From Bradyrhizobium diazoefficiens (GTDB lineage: Bacteria > Pseudomonadota > Alphaproteobacteria > Rhizobiales > Xanthobacteraceae), in assembly GCF_016616235.1 (NCBI RefSeq), contig NZ_CP067100.1, positions 4,213,001-4,277,000 of the forward strand: DNA of 64,000 bases. The letters are read 5' to 3'. Positions 16,548 through 23,558 of the stretch are shown in pieces. The position numbers and the translations under genes are program-made. Below the pieces are notes generated by a model, which saw only the letters and a list, made by a program, of their open reading frames with translations, did no database searches and had not been told where the DNA came from. Every line of letters begins with the position of its first letter. Position 1 is the stretch's first letter.

Positions 16548-16647
16548 AGAACAGCCAGTGCGCCACCTGCGCCAGCTTGATCCCGCCGCACACGATCATG
16601 GCCCATAGTGCCAGGCTGATCTGGATTGCATCCAGCATGTCCCACAT
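16546..16647 (-). CDS. tiny membrane protein (33 aa)
   Basis: ATG 16647 to TAG 16546 encodes MWDMLDAIQISLALWAMIVC, a Gly-Gly kink, then IKLAQVAHWLF. One amphipathic-to-hydrophobic helix fills the whole protein, as in many bacterial small membrane proteins. A second ATG three codons on (16638) is possible. The frame is short and coding evidence is limited to composition. Confidence 0.4.
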   Translation of the reverse strand: MWDMLDAIQISLALWAMIVCGGIKLAQVAHWLF

Positions 16648-16771
16648 CCCCGCGAATCATCTCCCGACTCTTTTCTTTGAGAATGCGCGAAGCGGCGGCG
16701 CGCGCCAGTGCTATTTTGGGGCAGTTGTTGTGCGCCGCCAAACCGGCGCCGACCGGCGCTGCGGGTAATCC

Positions 16772-16806
16772 CAAAACAAAAGAGGCGGGCCTTAAGCCCG
16801 CCTCTT
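16772..16806 (-). terminator. intrinsic terminator of the glycine-zipper protein gene
   Basis: On the minus strand GAGGCGGGC-TTAAG-GCCCGCCTC is followed by TTTTGTTTT, 24 bp after the stop of the gene at 16830. Confidence 0.9.
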
Positions 16807-16829
16807 CGCTTCAAAGCTCGCTTGAGCCG

Positions 16830-17591
16830 TCAGTAACACGCGCGGGGATCGGCCTGCACGTATTGCCCGTTCGGATAACGGTAATAGCAATTGCCCTGGG
16901 CCAGATAATAGCCGGGGCGCGAGGCCTCCGTTGCACCAGCGATCGCGCCGGTGGCGCCGCCGATCACGGCACCTGCGGCCGCGCCCGTTGCGTTGCCCGA
17001 GATCAGGCCGCCGAGCACCCCGCCGACAATGGCACCGCCCAGCGCGCTCGCGCCGGGATCGGCCGGCGGTGGAGGCGGAGGCGGCGGTTCATAGGCGACC
17101 GGCGGCGGGGCATAGGCCACCGGCACGTCGTCGTAATACTCCTCCGAAATGTAGCCGGGCGGACCGGCCATCCGCTGCGGATAATAATACCAGACGCCGC
17201 CGATGTCCCACCACCAGCCGGAGCGGCCGTTGTGGACTTCATGACGCCAGCGCCCGCCTTCCCAGGCGAGATTGCCGCGATAGGCGTGTCCGCCCCAGTC
17301 GCGCGCCGGTGCAGGGCCGTGGGCGTAGTTGCGGCCGGGCGGCGGGCCGTCGGCATGGTGCGGGCCAGGACCCGGACCTGCATGACCGGGCTGCGGCGCG
17401 GGCCGGGCCGCCTGCTGCGGCGGCGGGCCCTTCCGCATATTCTGGTTGTTCTGGGGCGGCGCGCCTGCGCCAGCCGGCGGCTGGCCAAAACCCTTCGGGG
17501 GCCCCGCGTCCTGCGCCTGCGCCGGGAGCGCGACCAATGACACGGCCGAAACCAAGGGAATGATGATCTTCATGCGGCTGGACGCACTCAT
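16830..17591 (-). CDS. secreted Pro/Gly-rich protein with glycine-zipper segment
   Basis: 253 residues from ATG 17591; an alternative ATG at 17573 removes six. A signal peptide (MKIIIPLVSAVSLVALPAQAQ) is followed by a low-complexity Pro/Gly/Gln region. Next come a WEGGRWRHEVHNGRSGWWWD / VWYYYP aromatic block, a poly-proline run, and a glycine zipper (ALGGAIVGGVLGGLISGNAT, AGAVIGGATGAIAG) that may insert in the outer membrane. The C-terminus YYLAQGNCYYRYPNGQYVQ is typical of rhizobial surface-associated hypothetical proteins. Transcription ends at the hairpin 16772-16806. It is probably a cell-envelope protein; no enzyme motif. Confidence 0.75.
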   Translation of the reverse strand: MSASSRMKIIIPLVSAVSLVALPAQAQDAGPPKGFGQPPAGAGAPPQNNQNMRKGPPPQQAARPAPQPGHAGPGPGPHHADGPPPGRNYAHGPAPARDWGGHAYRGNLAWEGGRWRHEVHNGRSGWWWDIGGVWYYYPQRMAGPPGYISEEYYDDVPVAYAPPPVAYEPPPPPPPPADPGASALGGAIVGGVLGGLISGNATGAAAGAVIGGATGAIAGATEASRPGYYLAQGNCYYRYPNGQYVQADPRACY

Positions 17592-17765
17592 GCGTGCTCG
17601 ACCCCCTGCTCTCTCGATTGCCATGGTCCGCGGCGATAGCCGATTCGGCTCGCGCCGGGCTGATGCCGGCCGACATAACTGACCTGCTTTGGCAGGCCAA
17701 GTCCCGTTACAAATGTTTAAGATCAGGGCGATTTTTCGGCTGGAGCGGGCCGCGCCGGAGCGCTT

Positions 17766-17978
17766 CTAGCGGGCCGGCTCGATCACATTGCAATTGGTCC
17801 GTCCGGACATCAGGCAGTCCTGCATCTTGCTGGCCGCAGTGAGATCGCGGGCGAGCCACCAGCCGATTCCGAGGATGAGAAGCGCAATGATCAACCCCGC
17901 GATCGCGCCGCGGCGGCTGTCGCCGGACTGGGGTTTTGGCGGGGATTTGGGCTTGTCGCCCGGGGCGGGCTTGGACAT
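17766..17978 (-). CDS. small single-pass membrane protein (70 aa)
   Basis: A Lys/Pro-rich cytosolic N-terminus (MSKPAPGDKPKSPPKPQSGD) is followed by a single helix, AIAGLIIALLILGIGWWLA. The short periplasmic tail has two cysteines (MQDCLMSGRTNCNVIEPAR) that could form a disulfide. This layout occurs in many small rhizobial inner-membrane proteins; no function known. Confidence 0.75.
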   Translation of the reverse strand: MSKPAPGDKPKSPPKPQSGDSRRGAIAGLIIALLILGIGWWLARDLTAASKMQDCLMSGRTNCNVIEPAR

Positions 17979-18056
17979 TTGCGCTTGGATGTGGCTGACC
18001 GATCACAGAGGCGGGCCGGCTTTATCACCTCTGCGGCGTGGCGTCACATCCCGTCC

Positions 18057-18284
18057 TCAGCCTCGGGTTGGCCGGATCGCATCCTTGCGCGAGGTTTCGA
18101 CCGCCGGGTTTGCCCGCGGCGCGCAGGTCGTCAGCACGAACGCAGTCTGGGTGCACTCCCAGCCGGCGCCCAGAACGGCGCTGTCGATCGTTTGTGGAAG
18201 GGCAAGCAGGACCGCGGCGCCGGTGACGGCCGCCAACGCGAAGGCAATTGCGAGTGCCCTCAGGCTCAATCTGGAGATCGTCAT
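18057..18284 (-). CDS. small exported or membrane-anchored protein (75 aa)
   Basis: ATG 18284 starts MTISRLSLRALAIAFALAAV, a signal-anchor-like helix. The polar tail has two cysteines (WECTQTAFVLTTC) and a basic end. Together with the 70-residue gene 79 bp downstream on the same strand, which also carries two tail cysteines, it may form a pair of small envelope proteins. Function unknown. Confidence 0.65.
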   Translation of the reverse strand: MTISRLSLRALAIAFALAAVTGAAVLLALPQTIDSAVLGAGWECTQTAFVLTTCAPRANPAVETSRKDAIRPTRG

Positions 18285-18549
18285 GCCCGTGCTCCGTCTG
18301 GTACCGGGCCGGACGCTAGGCGCCGCTCGGTGTCGTCCCTATGAGGGACATCACAATTCGGCAGTTTTTCCGGGCTACGAGAGATCGTCGGGGGAGGCGA
18401 TTTCGTTGACCTGATCGGCTGCGATTATGGGTGGCTTCGCGACGCGCGCCGATGTACACGCTTCTGCGTCGCGTGGCGCCTGCTATGCCCAGCCGACGTA
18501 CCAACAGGCAGCGATGTAGGATCGAAAGCGAGGAAGACAAGGTTCGTCG

Positions 18550-18897
18550 ATGAGTGGATTCAGGGAACCCGGCTTCTCCGACCGGCAAAAGGCCGCGCAG
18601 GAAGCCCGCAAAAATCTTTTGAAGAAGTTCAAGTCGCAGCCCGGGCCCGATGATCCCGCGGTCGCGGCGAAGCGTGCCGAGCGCGAGGCGCTCGCCGCCA
18701 AGCGCGCCGAGGCCAAGGCCGCGCGCGAAGCCGAAAAGGCCGAGCAGAAGCGTCTTGCGGAAGAAGCTGCGGCCGCGGAGGCTGCGCGGCTTGCGCGCGA
18801 GGCAGAGGAAGCCGCCGAAAAGGCAGCCGCACTCGAGGCCGAGCAGAAGGCCAAGCGCGACGCGCGCTATGCGGCCCGCAAGGCCAAGCGCAAGTAA
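18550..18897 (+). CDS. DUF6481-type coiled-coil protein
   Basis: 115 residues. The N-terminus FREPGFSDRQKAAQEARKNL matches the small DUF6481 group. The rest is a long Lys/Ala/Glu helix (AAKRAEREALAAKRAEAKAA and more) ending in the basic tail YAARKAKRK. It is cytosolic, probably nucleic-acid or ribosome associated because of the high Lys/Arg/Ala content. The name rests on the N-terminal motif; the helix is low complexity and carries no information. Confidence 0.75.
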   Translation: MSGFREPGFSDRQKAAQEARKNLLKKFKSQPGPDDPAVAAKRAEREALAAKRAEAKAAREAEKAEQKRLAEEAAAAEAARLAREAEEAAEKAAALEAEQKAKRDARYAARKAKRK

Positions 18898-19020
18898 CGC
18901 TCGCAAGTCACGTTCAGTTGAATTTGAACTGAGATATCACGCTTTCGGGCGGTCCACGTGACCGCCCCGAATTTTCGCGGGCCCTTGTCCTGGCCGGACG
19001 CTCCGGTTGACGGCGGAAGA

Positions 19021-19263
19021 TCAGTTCTTCTTCATCATCCCGTCGTCTTTCTTCATCCCGTCCTTGGACATATGGCCCTTCTTCATGCCGTCGTCCTTGG
19101 ACATGGTGTCCTTCTTCATGCCGTCCTTCGACATGGTGTCCTTCTTCATCATGCCGTCGTCCTTGCCCATCTTGTCTTGAGCAAAGGCGGCCGGCGACAG
19201 CGCAAGGCCGAGCGAGAGAGCGGCAGCCGAGATGCCGAGCGCGATGCGGGTGCGAATGGTCAT
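19021..19263 (-). CDS. pentapeptide MXKDX repeat secreted protein
   Basis: 80 residues. A signal peptide (MTIRTRIALGISAAALSLGL, cleavage after AFA) is followed by tandem Met-Lys-Lys-Asp/Met-Ser-Lys-Asp units (KKDTMSKDGMKKDTMSKDDG) to the end. About nine short repeats make up the mature protein. This is the MXKDX repeat family found in proteobacteria. Met-rich, highly charged periplasmic repeats suggest metal (copper or silver) or methionine-sulfoxide chemistry, but the role is not established. The DNA repeats invite slippage, so copy number may vary between strains. Confidence 0.88.
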   Translation of the reverse strand: MTIRTRIALGISAAALSLGLALSPAAFAQDKMGKDDGMMKKDTMSKDGMKKDTMSKDDGMKKGHMSKDGMKKDDGMMKKN

Positions 19264-19614
19264 GGGTCATCTTCCTTCGAGGTGATGTTGGCCAGCGACG
19301 GATGCCGCTACCTGGAGTTCGACGGATCACGGCCCACGCCTGTTACGTGACGCCGCTAATTATTTTGGCGAACGCCAGAGCTGGTCGCGGGGAGCGATCG
19401 GTCCGACACAATTTCGCCCGCGTGACCCCAGCTAGTGCCGCCGACGGCTCAAGGGTGAGTGTGCGGCGCAGCAATGGCCGCGACTTGCCGCCGCATTCGG
19501 TCTCGAACTATCAGACTAGAGAATATCGGGTCGAAGACCGGCTAGGATGGGCCCTGAAGCCGGCCTCTCAAGACCCGATCACGTCAAGCAAGAACCGTCC
19601 AAAGGGATAAATCC
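19264..19614. other. intergenic region upstream of the TRAP operon
   Basis: 351 bp between the divergent MXKDX gene and dctP. No coding frame is supported. The last 15 bp carry the SD AAAGGGAT of dctP. No clear palindromic operator was found. Confidence 0.5.
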
Positions 19615-20637
19615 ATGTTCACGCGTCGTCACCTGCTCGCGACTGCCGTCGCTGCACCCGCCATTCTCCGCTTCAGTACAGGTACCGCGCACGCCGCGAC
19701 CACGCTGAAGATCTCGCACCAATTCCCGGGCGGCACCATCGACAAGGGCGACTTCCGCGACCGGCTCTGCCGCATGTTCGCCGCCGAGGTCAGCAAGCGC
19801 AGCAACGGCGACATCGCCGCGGAGATCTATCCGAACTCTTCCCTGATCAAGACCAACGCGCAGTTCTCCGCGATGCGCAAGGGCGCGCTCGACATCTCGC
19901 TCTATCCGATGCCCTACGCCGGCGGCGAGCTGCCGGAGACAAATATCGGCCTGATGCCCGGCCTCGTGACCACCTACGACCAGGGCATGCGCTGGAAGAA
20001 AGAGCCGGTCGGCAAGGCGCTGACCGACTTCCTTGCCGACAAGGGCATCATCCTGCTCACCTGGGTCTGGCAGGCCGGCGGCGTCGCCAGCCGGTCCAAG
20101 CCGATCGTCGCCCCCGAAGATGCCAAGGGCATGAAGGTGCGCGGCGGCTCGCGCGAGATGGACATGGTCCTCCAGACCGCCGGTGCCTCGGTGCTGTCGG
20201 TACCCTCGAACGAAATCTACGCGGCGATGCAGACCGGTGCCTGCGATGCCGGCATCACCTCCTCGACCAGTTTGATCTCGTTCCGCCTCGAGGAGGTCGC
20301 GAAAGCGCTGACCTCGGGTGCCGGCGCCTCTTACTGGTTCATGCTCGAGCCGCTGATGATGTCGAAGGCGATCTTCGACAAGTTGCCGAAGAACCATCAG
20401 GACATCCTGCTTGCGGTCGGCACCGAGCTGGAGGCCTTCGGCCGCAAGGGCGCGCAGGACGACGATGTCGAGGTCGCCAAGGTCTACGAGAAGGCCGGCG
20501 CCAAGGTTTCCGCGCTCGACGCCGCCACCGTCGGCAAGTGGCGCGACATCGCCCGCGACACCGCCTGGAAGGATTACGGCGCCAAGACCGCGACCGCGGC
20601 GAACCTCTTGAAGCTCGCCTCCGACGTCGCGGCATGA
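19615..20637 (+). CDS. dctP: TRAP transporter periplasmic substrate-binding protein (DctP type)
   Basis: 340 residues. The signal MFTRRHLLATAVAAPAIL has a twin arginine, so Tat export is possible. The DctP fold follows: TTLKISHQFPGGTIDKGDFRD, LCRMFAAEVSKRSNGDIAAEIYPN, then the conserved carboxylate-arginine region AKGMKVRGGSREMD (Arg is the usual ligand of an organic acid) and ASVLSVPSNEIYAAMQTGACDAG. It captures a carboxylic acid in the periplasm for the DctQM permease. ATG 19615 is preceded by AAAGGGAT. Its stop overlaps the dctQ start (ATGA). The ligand is unknown; the neighbouring leucine-catabolic operon makes a branched-chain or keto acid a reasonable guess. Confidence 0.93.
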   Translation: MFTRRHLLATAVAAPAILRFSTGTAHAATTLKISHQFPGGTIDKGDFRDRLCRMFAAEVSKRSNGDIAAEIYPNSSLIKTNAQFSAMRKGALDISLYPMPYAGGELPETNIGLMPGLVTTYDQGMRWKKEPVGKALTDFLADKGIILLTWVWQAGGVASRSKPIVAPEDAKGMKVRGGSREMDMVLQTAGASVLSVPSNEIYAAMQTGACDAGITSSTSLISFRLEEVAKALTSGAGASYWFMLEPLMMSKAIFDKLPKNHQDILLAVGTELEAFGRKGAQDDDVEVAKVYEKAGAKVSALDAATVGKWRDIARDTAWKDYGAKTATAANLLKLASDVAA

Positions 20638-21188
20638 GCCACGGTCCGCTTCCGGATCGAGACACCCCGAACAGCGCCGCCGCAGCCACAGGCCCTGCGG
20701 CGGCGCTCGATCGCGGTCTCGCCATCCTCAACGGCATCATCGTCGTGTTCGCCGCGATTGCGCTGGTCGCGGCCTGCGCCATCCTGAGCTACAGCGTGCT
20801 CAGCCGGGCGCTGTTCAAGGCCGCCAATTACTGGCAGGACGAAGCCGCAGTGTTCCTGCTGGTCGGCGCGACCTTCATGACGGCGGCCTATGTGCAGCAG
20901 AACCGCGGCCATATCGGCATCGAAGCCTTTGTCGGCCTGCTGTCGCCGCTCGCCAACAAGATCCGCCTCTGGCTGGTCGATGCCGCAACATTCCTATTCT
21001 GCGCCTTCTTCGCCTGGAAATCCTGGACGCTCGCGCACGAAGCCTATGTCGACGGCCAGGTCTCGAACTCGATGTGGTCGCCGCCGCTCGCCATTCCCTA
21101 TTCACTGATGGCGCTCGGCATGAGCCTGCTCTGCGTCCAGATCCTCGTGCAGCTTGCGCTGCCTTTCGCCGGAGCCAGGCGTTCATGA
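20634..21188 (+). CDS. dctQ: TRAP transporter small permease (DctQ type)
   Basis: 184 residues starting at ATG 20634 inside the dctP stop. There are four membrane helices. NYWQDEAAVFLLVGATFMTAA contains the W-x-D/E-E motif of DctQ. The C-terminal helix is IPYSLMALGMSLLCVQILVQ. It pairs with DctM in the inner membrane. The ORF overlaps dctM by four bases (ATGA), so the three genes are translationally coupled. Confidence 0.92.
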   Translation: MSHGPLPDRDTPNSAAAATGPAAALDRGLAILNGIIVVFAAIALVAACAILSYSVLSRALFKAANYWQDEAAVFLLVGATFMTAAYVQQNRGHIGIEAFVGLLSPLANKIRLWLVDAATFLFCAFFAWKSWTLAHEAYVDGQVSNSMWSPPLAIPYSLMALGMSLLCVQILVQLALPFAGARRS

Positions 21189-22543
21189 GCGTGTTCGGTA
21201 TCGGCCTTGCCTACGGCATCGCCACGCTGGTCGTGATGTTTTCGGGCATGCCCATCGCGTTTGCGCTCGGCGCGGTCGCATTGGTGTTCATGGGCATCTA
21301 CATGCCCTCAGCCTCGCTCGATACGGTGACGCAGAACGTCTACGAGGAGATGGCCTCGATCACGCTTCTGTCGATTCCGCTCTTCATCCTGAAGGGCGCC
21401 GCGATCGGCAAGTCGCGCGCCGGCGAGGATCTCTATTCGGCCCTGCATGCCTGGCTGCACCGTGTGCCCGGGGGCCTCGGCGTTGCCAACGTGTTCGCCT
21501 GCGCGCTATTCGCGGCGATGGCGGGCTCGAGCCCGGCGACCTGCTCGGCGATCGGCTCGGCCGGCATTCCCGAGATGCGCAAGCGCGGCTATTCCGGCGG
21601 CTTTGCCGCTGGGATCATCGCGGCCGGCGGCACGCTCGGCATCCTGCTGCCGCCCTCGATCACCATGATCCTGTTTGCGGTCGCAGCCGAAAAATCGCTC
21701 GGGCGGCTGTTCCTCGCCGGCATCGGCCCTGGCCTGCTGCTGGTCTCGCTGTTCGGCTCTTATGCCGTGATCCGCTTCCGCCAGGAATACAAGGCGGCCG
21801 AACGGGTCTACAAGAATGGCGGCCCGGAGGCGGCGATCCTCGCACGGGACGAATACACGCTCGCCGAACGCTTCAGCGTGCTGCCGCGGGTGATCCCCTT
21901 CGTGCTGCTGCTCACCGGCGTCATGATCGCGCTTTATGGCGGCTACGCCACGCCGTCGGAAACTGCCGGTCTCGGCGGCCTGCTCGCGCTGGCGCTGATC
22001 GCGGCGATCTACAGCGTGTGGCGGCCGAGCGACCTCGCGCCGATCATGAAGTCGACGGTCCGGGAATCCACCATGCTGATGATGATCATCGGCATGTCGC
22101 TGCTCTATTCCTACGTGATGAGCTATCTGCACATCTCGCAGTCGGCTGCCGAATCCATCGTCGCAATGCACCTGCCGCGCTGGGAGCTGCTGTTCGCCAT
22201 CCTGGTCATGGTCGTCGTGCTCGGCTTCTTCCTGCCGCCGGTCTCGATCATCCTGATGACCGCGCCGATCATCCTGCCGCCGCTGCGCGCGGCGAACTTC
22301 GACATCATCTGGTTCGGCGTGGTCATGACCATCGTGATGGAGATGGGCCTGATCCATCCCCCCGTCGGCCTCAACATCTTCGTCATCCGCAACGTCGCGC
22401 CAGACATTCCCCTCAGCGAGGTGATCTGGGGCACGCTGCCCTTCGTGCTGCTGATGATGCTCGCGGTGCTGCTGCTCTGCTTCGTGCCGGAGATCTCGAC
22501 CGCGCTGCCGGATATCGTGATGGGGCCGGACGGGAGCAGGTGA
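21185..22543 (+). CDS. dctM: TRAP transporter large permease (DctM type)
   Basis: 452 residues, about twelve helices. It carries the family segments FSGMPIAFALGAVALVFM, SIPLFILKGAAIGKSRAGED, AAMAGSSPATCSAIGSAGIP and LGILLPPSITMILFAVAAEK. Near the C-terminus is GLIHPPVGLNIFVIRN. It is the sodium-coupled channel subunit that receives the substrate from DctP. The start at ATG 21185 overlaps dctQ. A palindromic repeat 10 bp after the stop separates it from the convergent HMG-CoA lyase gene and probably ends transcription. Confidence 0.94.
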   Translation: MSVFGIGLAYGIATLVVMFSGMPIAFALGAVALVFMGIYMPSASLDTVTQNVYEEMASITLLSIPLFILKGAAIGKSRAGEDLYSALHAWLHRVPGGLGVANVFACALFAAMAGSSPATCSAIGSAGIPEMRKRGYSGGFAAGIIAAGGTLGILLPPSITMILFAVAAEKSLGRLFLAGIGPGLLLVSLFGSYAVIRFRQEYKAAERVYKNGGPEAAILARDEYTLAERFSVLPRVIPFVLLLTGVMIALYGGYATPSETAGLGGLLALALIAAIYSVWRPSDLAPIMKSTVRESTMLMMIIGMSLLYSYVMSYLHISQSAAESIVAMHLPRWELLFAILVMVVVLGFFLPPVSIILMTAPIILPPLRAANFDIIWFGVVMTIVMEMGLIHPPVGLNIFVIRNVAPDIPLSEVIWGTLPFVLLMMLAVLLLCFVPEISTALPDIVMGPDGSR

Positions 22544-22553
22544 TGTCTCTCCA

Positions 22554-22641
22554 CCGTCATTGCGAGGAGCCCTTGCGACGAAGCAATCCGGTCTCTTCCG
22601 CGGAGGGGCCCTGGATTGCTTCGTTAGGCTCGCAATGACGG
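22554..22641. repeat. palindromic intergenic repeat (CGTCATTGCGAG family)
   Basis: The left part begins CCGTCATTGCGAGGAGC and ends gcaatcc; the right part runs ggattgcttcg to GCTCGCAATGACGG. The outer and inner arms pair with a short centre. It lies exactly between two convergent operons (dctPQM and the leucine operon), where it may act as a terminator or mRNA stabiliser. Confidence 0.88.
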
Positions 22642-22645
22642 AGAA

Positions 22646-23557
22646 TTAGGAAGCCGCTCGCTTCTTTTTCGCATTCAACGCGGACGCCACGCGGCTCACC
22701 GGCGGCTTGCCCAGCACATTGCTCATCGCGTTCGTGGCCGCCAGCAACTTCTCCATATCGATCCCGGTCTTCACGCCCATCCCCTCCAGCATGTAGACGA
22801 CATCCTCGGTCGCGACATTGCCGGTGGCGCCGGGCGCATAGGGACAGCCGCCGAGGCCGCCGGCGGCGGCATCGATGACGCGCACGCCCTCCTCCATTCC
22901 GGCGTAGAGGTTGGCGAGCGCCTGGCCGTAGGTGTCGTGGAAATGCATCGCCAGTTTTGCTGGCGGCATGTTGGCGCTGACCGCGCGCAGCATCTCCTTG
23001 GCCTTGGCCGGCGTGCCCACGCCGATGGTGTCGCCGAGCGAGATCTCGTAGCAACCGAGCTCCGACAGCGTGCGCGCGAGATCGGCCACTGCCTTCGGCT
23101 TGACCTCGCCGTCGAACGGACAGCCCAGCACGCAGGAGACATAGCCGCGCACCTTCACGCCGTCGTCCCTGGCGCGCGCCAGCACCGGCTTGAACCGCTC
23201 GATGGACTCCGCGACGGTGCAGTTGATGTTGGCGCGCGAAAAGCCTTCGGAGGCTGCAGCGAACACCGAGACCACTTTGGCGCCGGCGGCGCGCGCGGCG
23301 TCGTAACCTTTCTCGTTCGGCACCAGCACGTGAAATTCGGCGCCCTTGATATGGGCAACCCCGCGCAGCACGGCATCCGAGCTGGCCATCTGCGGGATCG
23401 CCCTGGGCGAGACGAAGGCGCCGACCTCGACGGTATCGAGCCCGGCGGCAACCAGCGCCTCGATGAAGGCAATGCGGGCCGCGACGCTGACGGGCGTCTT
23501 CTCGTTCTGGAGGCCATCGCGCGGCCCCATTTCGATGATGCGGACGGGATCGCTCAT
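22646..23557 (-). CDS. hydroxymethylglutaryl-CoA lyase
   Basis: 303 residues from ATG 23557 (SD AGGGGAAT). TIM-barrel lyase with RIIEMGPRDGLQNE (catalytic Arg/Asp region), FHDTYGQALANLYAGMEEG (metal-binding H-x-H-type strand: MHFHD) and the signature GGLGGCPYAPGATGNVATED with catalytic Cys. It cleaves HMG-CoA to acetoacetate and acetyl-CoA, the last step of leucine breakdown. It begins one base after the mccA stop and is the last gene of the ivd-mccB-mccA operon. The basic C-terminus KKKRAAS is normal for the group. Confidence 0.94.
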   Translation of the reverse strand: MSDPVRIIEMGPRDGLQNEKTPVSVAARIAFIEALVAAGLDTVEVGAFVSPRAIPQMASSDAVLRGVAHIKGAEFHVLVPNEKGYDAARAAGAKVVSVFAAASEGFSRANINCTVAESIERFKPVLARARDDGVKVRGYVSCVLGCPFDGEVKPKAVADLARTLSELGCYEISLGDTIGVGTPAKAKEMLRAVSANMPPAKLAMHFHDTYGQALANLYAGMEEGVRVIDAAAGGLGGCPYAPGATGNVATEDVVYMLEGMGVKTGIDMEKLLAATNAMSNVLGKPPVSRVASALNAKKKRAAS

Positions 23558-23558
23558 G

